Shown here: in pieces, positions 6,986 through 15,458 of the stretch
Numbering within the stretch: the stretch's first letter is position 1
Layout of the letters: every line of letters begins with the position of its first letter
Source: an uncultured Leptotrichia sp.
Lineage (GTDB): Bacteria; Fusobacteriota; Fusobacteriia; Fusobacteriales; Leptotrichiaceae
NCBI GenBank assembly: GCA_937925095.1
Contig: CALEXX010000035.1
Location: 1 to 33,439, forward strand
Length of the DNA stretch: 33,439 nt
Reading direction: 5' to 3'
The notes under the pieces: model-generated
The model's input: only the letters and a program-made list of their open reading frames with translations
What the model was told of the DNA's origin: nothing
The model's database searches: none
Translations under genes and position numbers: made by a program

Positions 6986-8509
6986 ATGAATTATCCAGTA
7001 TTTAGAGGAGCAGGTTATGTTCTTGTTCATACACCTGACATGATTGAACATGGATCAACATGTACAATAGAAAGAGAAACTAACCCTGACTCAGAATTTC
7101 TAAAAGAAATAAAAAACCATATAAGAAGTTACGAAGAAGTTGTAGATTACCTTCCAAACCAAGTTTATATAGGAAGAAAAACTCCTGAAGAGTTAAATGC
7201 ATTCCCTATGCCTTGGTATGATATTAAAGATCAGAAAGGTGATCGTCACGGAAAATTTGGACAAATAGTTCCTCAGGACGAATTCATTGCAATGCTAAAA
7301 ATAGTAGATGCATTTGATTTGGTACACTTATCAGAAGAATTCATATCTGCAGTACGTCCAAAAATAGAAGAAAATTTCAAAGAATTAGAACCTTTCTTTG
7401 GACAACTTAAAAGCGATGATATCAGTGTAATAGACCCTAAAGACTATACATTGACTCACGAAGGAAAAGTTGTAGGATATGTAAAAAGAGCACATGATGT
7501 GGACCCAAACTTAAATTCACATGTAATGGCTGAAAACCTTGTAGTTAAAGCATCAGGAGTAATTTCGGCAATTGAAATGTTAAGAGATTCAAAAATTGAT
7601 CCTTCTGAAATTGATTATGTAATAGAATGTTCTGAAGAAGCGTGTGGAGATATAAACCAACGTGGTGGAGGAAACTTTGCAAAATCAATAGCTGAAATAG
7701 CAGGATTAGTAAACGCAACAGGATCAGATTTACGTGGATTCTGTGCGGCACCTACACATGCATTAATAAGTGCAGCTTCATATGTAAAAGCAGGAATTTA
7801 TAAAAATGTAATGGTAGTTGCAGGAGGAGCAACAGCAAAATTAGGTATGAACGCGAAAGATCACGTTAAAAAAGGAATTCCAGTATTGGAAGATGTTTTA
7901 GGTGGATTTGCGGTACTTATTTCTGAAAACGATGGAGTAAACCCAATAATAAGAACTGACTTAATTGGAAAACACAATGTTGGAACAGGTTCTTCACCTC
8001 AAGCTGTTATCTCAGCACTTGTAACGCCTGGATTAGAAAAAGCAAACTTAAAAATAACTGATGTAGATGTATTCTCAGTTGAAATGCAAAACCCTGACAT
8101 AACAAAAGCGGCGGGAGCAGGAAATGTACCTGAAGCAAACTATAAAATGATAGGTGCATTGGCTGTAATGCGTGGAGACATTGAGAAAAAAGATCTTAAA
8201 TCATTCATAGAAACAAAAGGATTGCCAGGATGGGCTCCAACACAAGGGCATATTCCATCAGGAGTACCTTATGTAGGATTCTTACGTGATGATCTGACTA
8301 CAGGAAATAAAAATAGAGCAATGATAGTAGGAAAAGGAAGCTTATTCTTAGGAAGAATGACTAACTTATTTGATGGTGTTTCATTTATTGCTGAAAGAAA
8401 TACTGGAGAAAAATCTGAAGAAGGAGCAGTTTCTAAAGAGGAAATAAGAAAAATAATAGCAGAATCAATTAAAAAACTTGCTCAAAATATCGCAGATACA
8501 GAAGAGTAG
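6986..8509 (+). CDS. grdC: Glycine reductase complex component C, subunit beta
   Basis: This 507-residue subunit of protein C, with GrdD, converts the carboxymethyl-selenoether on GrdA to an acetyl thioester and then acetyl phosphate. It is a FabH/thiolase-fold relative: FAKSIAEIAG and RGFCAAPTHALISA include a conserved cysteine region, and VGTGSSPQAV lies further on. The annotation could start at TTG 6947, but that would translate the arms of a strong hairpin. ATG 6986 gives MNYPVFRGAGYVLVHTPDMI, which is where family members begin. It ends 16 bases before grdD. Confidence 0.93.
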   Translation: MNYPVFRGAGYVLVHTPDMIEHGSTCTIERETNPDSEFLKEIKNHIRSYEEVVDYLPNQVYIGRKTPEELNAFPMPWYDIKDQKGDRHGKFGQIVPQDEFIAMLKIVDAFDLVHLSEEFISAVRPKIEENFKELEPFFGQLKSDDISVIDPKDYTLTHEGKVVGYVKRAHDVDPNLNSHVMAENLVVKASGVISAIEMLRDSKIDPSEIDYVIECSEEACGDINQRGGGNFAKSIAEIAGLVNATGSDLRGFCAAPTHALISAASYVKAGIYKNVMVVAGGATAKLGMNAKDHVKKGIPVLEDVLGGFAVLISENDGVNPIIRTDLIGKHNVGTGSSPQAVISALVTPGLEKANLKITDVDVFSVEMQNPDITKAAGAGNVPEANYKMIGALAVMRGDIEKKDLKSFIETKGLPGWAPTQGHIPSGVPYVGFLRDDLTTGNKNRAMIVGKGSLFLGRMTNLFDGVSFIAERNTGEKSEEGAVSKEEIRKIIAESIKKLAQNIADTEE

Positions 8510-8525
8510 GGAGGTGTATGCTATA

Positions 8526-9668
8526 ATGAGTAAAAAAATAATTTCTCAAGTACTGCTTGAAGTGGCTGAAGCTATTGAAACAGGAAATTTCGGGAAAAAA
8601 GTAAAAGTAGGAGTAACAACATTAGGAAGTGAACATGGATCTGAAAATATTATAAAAGGTGCACAATTGGCTAAAAATAATTTGTTTGACATAGTTCTTA
8701 TAGGAAAAGGTCACGAAGATTTTGAAAGCTACGAAGTTGAAACTGAAGAAGAAGTGCATAAAAAAATGGAAGAACTGCTTGACAGTGGTGAAATAGCTTC
8801 TTGCGTTACAATGCACTATAATTTCCCAATAGGAGTTTCGACAGTAGGTAGAGTAATAACTCCTGGAAGAGGAAATGAAATGTTTATAGCAACAACTACC
8901 GGAACATCTGCTACTGACAGAGTAGAAGCAATGGTAAGAAATGCGATATATGGTATAGCTACAGCTAAATCAGTAGGAATTAAAAAACCTACAGTCGGTA
9001 TAATAAATATAGAAGGTGCAAGACAAACTGAAAAGTTACTGTCTGAACTTCAAAAAAATGGATATGACTTTGAATTCACAGAATCTCAAAGAGCTGATGG
9101 TGGTGCAGTAATGAGAGGAAATGACTTGTTGATGGGTACGCCTGATGTCATGGTAACAGATTCATTAACAGGAAATTTATTTATGAAAATATTCTCTTCA
9201 TATACTACAGGTGGAGATTACGAAGCCGAAGGATACGGATACGGTCCTGGAGTAGGAGATAATTATGACAGAAGAGTATTGATACTTTCAAGAGCATCAG
9301 GATCACCTGTTGTTGCTAAAGCATTAAAATATGCTTATGAAGTAGCTACAGGAGAAGTTAATGAAGTAGCTCGGGATGAATATAAAAAAGCACAAGCGGC
9401 AGGATTGGATAAAATCTTTGCTGAATTGAAAAATAAAAAACAGGATAGCAAACCTTCAGAAGAAATAAAGGCTCCTGAAAAAGAAGTTGTAACATCTCAA
9501 ATAGCTGGTGTAGATATTATGGATCTTGAAGATGCGACTAAAGTTCTTTGGAAACATGGTATATATGCTGAAAATGGAATGGGATGTACAGGACCAATTA
9601 TTCTTGTAAATAAGGTTAATAAAGATAAAGCAAAAGAAATTTTAAGAGCAGAAGGATTGTTATCATAA
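8526..9668 (+). CDS. grdD: Glycine reductase complex component C, subunit alpha
   Basis: This 380-residue subunit of protein C forms acetyl phosphate, which acetate kinase can use to make ATP. It resembles PlsX/phosphotransacetylase-like proteins in its N-terminal part (VGVTTLGSEHG, PDVMVTDSLTGNL). A Lys/Glu-rich linker near residues 305-320 leads to a short C-terminal domain with ENGMGCTGP, where the conserved Cys (residue 354) is the known acyl-carrying position. ATG 8526 is preferred because GGGAGG lies about 12 bases upstream; an in-frame ATG at 8478 lies inside grdC. It is the last gene of the operon. Confidence 0.94.
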   Translation: MSKKIISQVLLEVAEAIETGNFGKKVKVGVTTLGSEHGSENIIKGAQLAKNNLFDIVLIGKGHEDFESYEVETEEEVHKKMEELLDSGEIASCVTMHYNFPIGVSTVGRVITPGRGNEMFIATTTGTSATDRVEAMVRNAIYGIATAKSVGIKKPTVGIINIEGARQTEKLLSELQKNGYDFEFTESQRADGGAVMRGNDLLMGTPDVMVTDSLTGNLFMKIFSSYTTGGDYEAEGYGYGPGVGDNYDRRVLILSRASGSPVVAKALKYAYEVATGEVNEVARDEYKKAQAAGLDKIFAELKNKKQDSKPSEEIKAPEKEVVTSQIAGVDIMDLEDATKVLWKHGIYAENGMGCTGPIILVNKVNKDKAKEILRAEGLLS

Positions 9669-9699
9669 TTTGTTCTAATAAATAATTATTCCAGAAATA

Positions 9700-9740
9700 A
9701 AGCCTATAATTTTATGCGGAATATTTATAGGCTTCATTTT
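9700..9740 (+). terminator. Terminator of the grd operon
   Basis: AAGCCTATAA (9700-9709) pairs perfectly with TTATAGGCTT (9725-9734), followed by CATTTTCTT. It lies 31 bases after grdD. Confidence 0.8.
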
Positions 9741-9782
9741 CTTAAAAAAAATTATGATATATGAGTATTATTCTAGCAACTA

Positions 9783-9802
9783 TTTGTTAAAAAAATAACA
9801 AA
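9783..9802 (+). repeat. Inverted repeat before the symporter gene
   Basis: TTTGTTA (9783-9789) and TAACAAA (9796-9802) flank six A residues. It may be an operator or the base of a leader hairpin in the 222 bases between the grd terminator and the symporter start. No second glycine aptamer was found here, and the nearby half-site TTATTTAA (9809-9816) resembles one arm of the 30-bp palindrome. Confidence 0.3.
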
Positions 9803-9956
9803 CATACGTTATTTAAGTGCAGACATATAGTGGTTATAAATTAATAGCTAGTTATAAGTGGTTATTTGAAGTTAAAAAGAAAAAATTTACTGCCATAATT
9901 TTAATATAACACTTTATTTCTGTACATCAAAAATAATCACACAAGGAGTGAGAACT

Positions 9957-11369
9957 ATGGGTTTAGTAGATATTATAAATAATTTAAATAATTTCCTTAC
10001 AAGTAATATCCTTATGTGGGGATTACTTGGAGCCGGAGCGTACTTAAGTATTATTTTAGGATTTCCCCAGATAATTAAGTTCCCAAGAGCATTTGGAATG
10101 GTATTTGGAGATTTATTTAAGAAAAAAGATTCTGAGGAAGGATCAATGTCATCATTTCAGGCACTTGCAACAGCAGTTGCAGCACAAGTTGGTACTGGTA
10201 ACGTGGCAGGGGTTGCAACAGCAATTACTGCAGGAGGACCAGGAGCTGTATTCTGGATGTGGGTTTCCGCATTTTTAGGTATGGGAACAATTTTCACAGA
10301 AGCATGTCTCGCACAAAAATATAGAAGAAGAGTAAATGGAGAATTGGTAGGAGGACCTGCTTACTATATTTCTGAAGGTTTGAAAAAAACAGGTGGACTT
10401 GCTAAAGGATTAGCAGGATTCTTTGCAGTTACTATTATCCTTGCATTAGGATTTATGGGAAATGCCGTTCAATCAAACTCAATTGCTGCAGGAATTAAAG
10501 GTATAAGTGGTTTAGAAGGTATCAACCCTGGTATAGTTGGTGTTGTTGTTGCGATATTGGCAGCTTTGATATTCATGGGTGGAATGGGAAGAATAGCAAA
10601 ATTTGCTGAATTTGTAGTTCCAATTATGGCGGCAGTTTATATAGCAGGTAGTTTAGTTATACTAGCTATATTCCATAAAGAAGTAATTCCTACAATTGTA
10701 TGGATATTCAAAAGTGCATTTACAGGTAATGCAGTAGCAGGAGGTATAGCAGGATCTGTAGTTAAAGTGGCAGTGCAAAAAGGGGTTGCAAGAGGACTAT
10801 TCTCAAATGAAGCAGGAATGGGTTCAACTCCACACGCACACGCAGTTGCACACGTAAAACACCCGGCAGAACAAGGATTAACAGCAATAGTTGGAGTATT
10901 TATAGACACTATGTTAGTATGTACTGCAACAGCATTAGCTATTTTAGTAACTGGTGCATATAATATTCAAGGTGCAAATGGTAAATATCTTGTAGGAGCT
11001 CAGCTTACACAAGGTGCATTTAAACTTTCTTTTGGTGAATTTGGAGCAATATTGCTGGCTGTGTGTCTTGCATTCTTTGCTTTCACTACTATAATAGGAT
11101 GGTACTACTTTGGAGAATCAAATATTAAATATTTATTTGGAACAAAAGCCTTACTACCTTACAGAATAATAGTAATTATCTGTATAATAGTAGGATCATT
11201 ACAGGAAGTTGAAATAGTATGGTCATTAGCAGATATCTTTAACAGTTTAATGGTTATACCGAACTTGATTGCCATTGTATGGTTATCATTTGAAGTTAAA
11301 AATATTCTTCAGGATTACAATAAGAAATTTGCAGAAGGTAATGTTAATTACGACTATAACGAAGAATAA
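9957..11369 (+). CDS. Alanine/glycine:cation symporter (AGCS family)
   Basis: This 470-residue membrane protein with about 10-11 segments belongs to the sodium:alanine/glycine symporters. Family signatures include SSFQALATAVAAQVGTGNVA near residue 65 and GGPGAVFWMW, then VARGLFSNEAGMGSTPHAHA near residue 280. It sits next to the grd operon, so glycine uptake is the obvious role; specificity is inferred from context. AAGGAG at 9943-9948 selects ATG 9957 over the in-frame GTG 9948, which is inside the ribosome site. Confidence 0.92.
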   Translation: MGLVDIINNLNNFLTSNILMWGLLGAGAYLSIILGFPQIIKFPRAFGMVFGDLFKKKDSEEGSMSSFQALATAVAAQVGTGNVAGVATAITAGGPGAVFWMWVSAFLGMGTIFTEACLAQKYRRRVNGELVGGPAYYISEGLKKTGGLAKGLAGFFAVTIILALGFMGNAVQSNSIAAGIKGISGLEGINPGIVGVVVAILAALIFMGGMGRIAKFAEFVVPIMAAVYIAGSLVILAIFHKEVIPTIVWIFKSAFTGNAVAGGIAGSVVKVAVQKGVARGLFSNEAGMGSTPHAHAVAHVKHPAEQGLTAIVGVFIDTMLVCTATALAILVTGAYNIQGANGKYLVGAQLTQGAFKLSFGEFGAILLAVCLAFFAFTTIIGWYYFGESNIKYLFGTKALLPYRIIVIICIIVGSLQEVEIVWSLADIFNSLMVIPNLIAIVWLSFEVKNILQDYNKKFAEGNVNYDYNEE

Positions 11370-11416
11370 AATAGTGTTATTATAACACGGAAAATATTAA
11401 ATGAATAAAAAATAAT

Positions 11417-11465
11417 AAATACAGTGCTGTTTCAGATTTCAGATCTTATATTCAGCACTGTATTT
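11417..11465 (+). terminator. Strong hairpin between symporter and DUF819 genes
   Basis: AAATACAGTGCTG (11417-11429) pairs perfectly with CAGCACTGTATTT (11453-11465) around a 23-base loop. The T run is only TTT, so it may be a terminator, an attenuator or an RNA-processing site that separates expression of the two transport genes. Confidence 0.6.
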
Positions 11466-11507
11466 AAAATAATGGAGAAATTTCTTATAATTAAAAGGAG
11501 GAGAAAG

Positions 11508-12719
11508 ATGAACAGCTTAATAAGTGCAGATAATACATGGGCTTTATGGTGTATTCTGGCAGTTTGTGCTGCAACAGCAATATATCTGGAACAAAAATAT
11601 GAATGGGCAAGTAAAGTTACAGGATGTATTTTAGCATTGACATTTGTAATGGTTTTATCAAATTTCAATATAATACCGACAGAAGCACCTGTTTATGATC
11701 ATGTGTGGGGATATATAGTTCCACTTGCTATTCCTATGCTACTGTTTAATGCAGATATTAAAAGGATAGGAAAGGAATCAGGACGTATGGTTCTTATATT
11801 CCTTTTAAGTAGTTTTGGAACAGTTGCAGGAGGATTTATTGCCTACTATATGATGAAGGATGTTATCCCTCAGTTAAATGACATAGTACCAATGTTTACA
11901 GGAACATACACAGGAGGAGCTGTAAATTTCGTTGCAATGTCTACTTTATATAAAGTACCAGGAAAAACAGTATCTGTAGCACTAGTTGCAGATAATTTAT
12001 TAATGGCACTTTATTTTTTTGTATTAATAGTTTTACCCACATTAAGTATAATAAAGAGAAAATTTACTCATCCATATATAGATAAACTGGAAAATTTAAC
12101 AGAAGAAGACAAAAGTAAAAATGAAACATTGGTTTCCAAATATTGGGGAGCCAAAGAAATTTCACTGAAAGATATAGCAATGACAGTAGCTTTATCATTA
12201 GTTATTGTAACTATTTCTGATACATTATCTAAATTGTTATCATCCACATTTTCAGGAAAAGGAATAGTAGATGCTATTTTAGGGGGATTGTTAGGAAATA
12301 AATATTTGTTAATGACAACATTGACAATAATAATAGCTTCACTGTTCCCAAAACAAATAAGCTCAATAAGAGGAAGTCAGGAAATAGGAACATTCCTTAT
12401 TTATCTGTTCTTTGCAGTAATAGGAGCACCTGCTTCAATCACTTTAATTCTTAAGGAATCTCCATTGCTGTTTGTATTTGCCTTTATCATAATTCTTGTT
12501 AACCTGATATTCTCACTAGTACTTGGAAAACTGTTTAAATTCAGCATTGAAGAAATTATTGTTGCGTCAAATGCCAATGTAGGAGGGCCAACTTCAGCAG
12601 CTGCAATGGCAGTTTCAAAAGGTTGGACAGAACTTATAGTACCTGCACTTTTAATAGGAACTTTAGGATATGTCATCGGTAACTATTATGGTATCTTTAC
12701 AGGATGGATGTTACACTAG
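11508..12719 (+). CDS. DUF819 family membrane protein
   Basis: This 403-residue, highly hydrophobic protein with about 10-11 membrane segments matches the DUF819 (YjcL-like) family, whose function is not established. Characteristic parts are the N-terminal WALWCILAVCAATAIYLEQK, FTGTYTGGAVNFVAMSTLY near residue 130 and ASNANVGGPTSAAAMAV near residue 360. These repeated GG-rich turns suggest a two-fold transporter architecture. ATG 11508 follows AGGAGG (11496-11501); an upstream in-frame start at 11424 lies in the preceding hairpin and is rejected. It lies 24 bases before pepD, so it could export or import a peptide or amino acid handled by PepD. Confidence 0.85.
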   Translation: MNSLISADNTWALWCILAVCAATAIYLEQKYEWASKVTGCILALTFVMVLSNFNIIPTEAPVYDHVWGYIVPLAIPMLLFNADIKRIGKESGRMVLIFLLSSFGTVAGGFIAYYMMKDVIPQLNDIVPMFTGTYTGGAVNFVAMSTLYKVPGKTVSVALVADNLLMALYFFVLIVLPTLSIIKRKFTHPYIDKLENLTEEDKSKNETLVSKYWGAKEISLKDIAMTVALSLVIVTISDTLSKLLSSTFSGKGIVDAILGGLLGNKYLLMTTLTIIIASLFPKQISSIRGSQEIGTFLIYLFFAVIGAPASITLILKESPLLFVFAFIIILVNLIFSLVLGKLFKFSIEEIIVASNANVGGPTSAAAMAVSKGWTELIVPALLIGTLGYVIGNYYGIFTGWMLH

Positions 12720-12743
12720 ACATTACACTAGGAGGTATTTTAA

Positions 12744-14165
12744 ATGTTAGAAAATTTTGAACCAAAAGATGTATTTTACTGGTTTGAGGAATTATCTAAA
12801 ATTCCCCGTTGTTCAAGACAGGAAAAGAAAGTAAGTGATTTTCTGGTAGATTTTGCTAAAAAAAGAAATTTTGAAGTTTACCAGGATCATGAAAATAACG
12901 TAATTATAAAGAAACCTGCAACTCCAGGATATGAATCAAAGCCTACAATTATTATGCAGGGACACATGGATATGGTTTGTGAGAAAGTAAAGGATTCAAG
13001 CCATAATTTCTGTGAAGATCCTTTAAAACTGCAGGTAAAAGACGGATGGATAAGTGCAGAAGGAACTACTCTTGGAGGAGATGACGGAATAGCTGTAGCT
13101 TATGCTCTGGCTTTTCTTGACGGGAACTATCCACACCCTAATCTTGAGGTGCTAATTACAACTCAGGAAGAACTTGGAATGGAAGGTGCTCTTGCAGTGA
13201 CAGGAGAACATTTAACTGGAAAATATCTTTTTAACATAGATGGAGAAGTTGAAAATGAACTTCTTGTAGGATGTGCCGGAGGAGTAACGATTACTTCAGT
13301 AAAGGAACTTAAAACTGTAGAGCCTACTTTGAAGGATGCATATAAGATTGAAATTGAGGAACTGACAGGAGGGCATTCCGGACAGGAAATACATAAATCA
13401 CGTGCAAATTCAATAAAAATTGCTGCACAGTTACTGGATAAAATTTCAGGGAAAGTGGAACTTATCTCACTGACTGGAGGATCAAAACATAATGCTGTTC
13501 CTACAACAGCAATTATTGAACTATATGCAGATAATGAAGCTGTTGAAGAACTGAAAAAGAAGGCTGAAGAACTTAAGAAAAACTATAAGATTTCCGATCC
13601 TGATATGAAGATTTTGTTCACTTCAATCGATTCAGGAGAAAAAGTATGGACATGTGAAACTTTGAAGGCAGTTGTTGAAACATTGATAGCTGTGCCTGAT
13701 GGAGTATGCTACATGGATCCTGTACTGGATGGATTAGTTGAAACAAGTCTTTCTAACGGAGTGCTAGAACAGAAGGATGGTAAATTATATCTGACAACAT
13801 TGTTACGTTCTTCAAATAAGGCAAGGGAAATTGAAGTTAAAAGACGTTTTGAGCTGATTGTAACTTCAAATGGATTTGAAATGTCAGATAATGGAGGATA
13901 TCCTGGCTGGCAATATGATCCTGATTCTGCATTGCGTGTGAAGGCAATAGAAGTTTACAAAAAACAGTTTGGGAAAGAGCCAAGTGTAAAAACAATGCAC
14001 TGTGGACTGGAATGCGGTATATTGAAAATACCTTTACCAAATACAGATATGATTACATTCGGTCCGGATATGCAGGCAATTCATACTGTAAATGAGCGTC
14101 TGAATATAGAATCTGTAGGAAGAATATGGGAATTTTTGAAAACGTTGGTGATTTCACTTGATTAA
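12744..14165 (+). CDS. pepD: Aminoacyl-histidine dipeptidase (M20 family)
   Basis: This 473-residue cytosolic zinc peptidase is of the PepD (Xaa-His dipeptidase) type. Metal and catalytic residues are visible: GHMDMV with His74 and Asp76, GGDDG with Asp113-114, QEELGMEGA with Glu142-143, and MHCGLECG near residue 417. The lid domain starts about residue 185 (ELTGGHSG). PepD has broad dipeptide specificity, so it could liberate glycine and other amino acids for fermentation. GGAGG precedes the ATG. It probably forms an operon with the DUF819 gene. Confidence 0.93.
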   Translation: MLENFEPKDVFYWFEELSKIPRCSRQEKKVSDFLVDFAKKRNFEVYQDHENNVIIKKPATPGYESKPTIIMQGHMDMVCEKVKDSSHNFCEDPLKLQVKDGWISAEGTTLGGDDGIAVAYALAFLDGNYPHPNLEVLITTQEELGMEGALAVTGEHLTGKYLFNIDGEVENELLVGCAGGVTITSVKELKTVEPTLKDAYKIEIEELTGGHSGQEIHKSRANSIKIAAQLLDKISGKVELISLTGGSKHNAVPTTAIIELYADNEAVEELKKKAEELKKNYKISDPDMKILFTSIDSGEKVWTCETLKAVVETLIAVPDGVCYMDPVLDGLVETSLSNGVLEQKDGKLYLTTLLRSSNKAREIEVKRRFELIVTSNGFEMSDNGGYPGWQYDPDSALRVKAIEVYKKQFGKEPSVKTMHCGLECGILKIPLPNTDMITFGPDMQAIHTVNERLNIESVGRIWEFLKTLVISLD

Positions 14166-14649
14166 ATTAATATCTGTAAATAATGACAGATTGAAAGAGA
14201 AAGTGCTGAATATTTATATTGATAATGATTATTACTTTAATAAAATATTGAATATTCCTCAAAGTATAACCAATGTTGAACAGGATATTACAAACATTCC
14301 TGATGGAGCTCAAAAAAATCAGAAAAATTATAAACTAGTCTCTTTTAATAATGAAATTTTAGGTGCAGTTGATTATATAACTGGCTATCCTGAAAAAAAT
14401 ACTGTTTTTATAGGTCTTTTTATAATTAAAAATAATAAGCATAGACAAGGTTTTGGCAGAAAAATATTTAATTACTTAGAAAACTTGTTTAAAAGTGAGG
14501 GATTTTTAAAAATAAGACTGGGAGTAATTACTGATAATGAAATAGGATTTTCTTTTTGGAAAAAACAAAATTTTAAAGAAATTGAAAGAAAAGTTTTGAA
14601 GTTTGGAAATTCTGAAAAAGAAGTCATAGTTATGGAAAAGAAAATATAA
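14158..14649 (+). CDS. GNAT family N-acetyltransferase
   Basis: This 163-residue protein ends in a GNAT acetyl-CoA-binding core: VFIGLFIIKNNKHRQGFGRK contains the Q-x-x-G-x-G/A-type pyrophosphate loop, followed by a helix, LKIRLGVITDNEIGFSFWKK and a final strand. The N-terminal third is Asn/Ile-rich. The only useful start is TTG 14158, overlapping the pepD stop by eight bases and suggesting translational coupling. Its higher AT content suggests a newer arrival than pepD. The substrate is unknown. Confidence 0.8.
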   Translation: MIKLISVNNDRLKEKVLNIYIDNDYYFNKILNIPQSITNVEQDITNIPDGAQKNQKNYKLVSFNNEILGAVDYITGYPEKNTVFIGLFIIKNNKHRQGFGRKIFNYLENLFKSEGFLKIRLGVITDNEIGFSFWKKQNFKEIERKVLKFGNSEKEVIVMEKKI

Positions 14650-14658
14650 TAAAAGAAT

Positions 14659-14687
14659 AGGGAAAGAAATATAAAACTTCTTTCCCT
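14659..14687 (+). terminator. Hairpin after the first GNAT gene
   Basis: AGGGAAAGAA (14659-14668) pairs perfectly with TTCTTTCCCT (14678-14687). No T run follows, so it is a weak terminator at best or an RNA-stabilising 3' end. Confidence 0.45.
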
Positions 14688-14761
14688 AAAATACTTATAA
14701 ATTAGAGAAATTTTATTATAAAAAATTTGAAGAAGAATGACTTTGTTTTGAGGAGAAGCTT

Positions 14762-15223
14762 ATGAGAATAGAAACTCAAAGATGCCTTATTAGAAATTTC
14801 AATGAAAGTGATGTTTACACATTGTACTGTATTCTAAGCAGTCCAAAAGTAATGGAATATATTGAACCGCCATTTACAGAGGAGAAGACAAAAATTTTTA
14901 TAGAAAATAATGGATTGATTCCTTCACCCCTAGTATATGCATTGGAATACAAAAATAATAATAAATTAATTGGTCATGTTATTTTTCACGAATATGATAG
15001 TAAAAGATATGAAATTGGGTGGATAATAAGTGAAGAATATTGGAATCAGGGGATAGCTGATGAAATTACTAAATCACTTATAAATTTTGCAAGAAAGAAA
15101 TTGATTCATTCACTAATTATTGAATGTGATCCAAGACAAAATAAGACAATTAAACTAGCACTCCGAAATGGTTTTAAATTGATAAGTGACAAGGGGCTTA
15201 ATGTTTATGAGCTGATTTTGTGA
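14762..15223 (+). CDS. GNAT family N-acetyltransferase (RimJ/RimL-like)
   Basis: This 153-residue acetyltransferase starts with ETQRCLIRNFNESDV, the typical opening of the RimJ/RimL-type GNAT group that acetylates N-termini or small amines. The acetyl-CoA loop lies in EIGWIISEEYWNQGIADE and the final part IECDPRQNKTIKLALRNGF is the conserved Asn-containing helix. It ends with TGA (15221-15223), which shows that UGA is also a normal stop in this genome. GAGGAGAAGC precedes the ATG. The substrate is unknown. Confidence 0.85.
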   Translation: MRIETQRCLIRNFNESDVYTLYCILSSPKVMEYIEPPFTEEKTKIFIENNGLIPSPLVYALEYKNNNKLIGHVIFHEYDSKRYEIGWIISEEYWNQGIADEITKSLINFARKKLIHSLIIECDPRQNKTIKLALRNGFKLISDKGLNVYELIL

Positions 15224-15251
15224 CAAGATATGAAAATAAGAACTTATTATG

Positions 15252-15288
15252 GGGAAGTACAAGCAGATAGCTGATACTTCCCTTTTTT
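15252..15288 (+). terminator. Intrinsic terminator after the second GNAT gene
   Basis: GGGAAGTA (15252-15259) pairs perfectly with TACTTCCC (15275-15282), followed directly by six T residues (15283-15288). Confidence 0.9.
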
Positions 15289-15299
15289 CAATTCCACTC

Positions 15300-15346
15300 T
15301 TGACAAAGAACCATTTGATTTATATCATTTTTACATACAAATCAAA
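15300..15346 (+). promoter_or_regulatory. Upstream promoter and inverted repeat before the Fic gene
   Basis: TTGACA (15300-15305) and TATCAT (15323-15328) are 17 bases apart. An inverted repeat, TTTGATTT (15314-15321) and AAATCAAA (15339-15346), flanks the -10 box and could be an operator. Confidence 0.5.
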
Positions 15347-15408
15347 GGAAGAGGAATCATAAAAGTGAGTTTTAAAAAACATTTTATAAGACTTTTTTGA
15401 ATGATTTG

Positions 15409-15417
15409 TGCTATAAT
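15409..15417 (+). promoter_or_regulatory. Extended -10 promoter of the Fic gene
   Basis: TGCTATAAT is a perfect extended -10 element 42 bases before the TTG start. It could act without a good -35 box and lies downstream of the other promoter at 15300. Confidence 0.55.
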
Positions 15418-15458
15418 TATAAAAAATAGAAATTCCTAAAAATAGGAGGTGTTTAAAA

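Noticed and set aside
9740..9956. A second glycine riboswitch before the symporter
   Set aside because: The conserved aptamer words are absent; only a short inverted repeat is seen.
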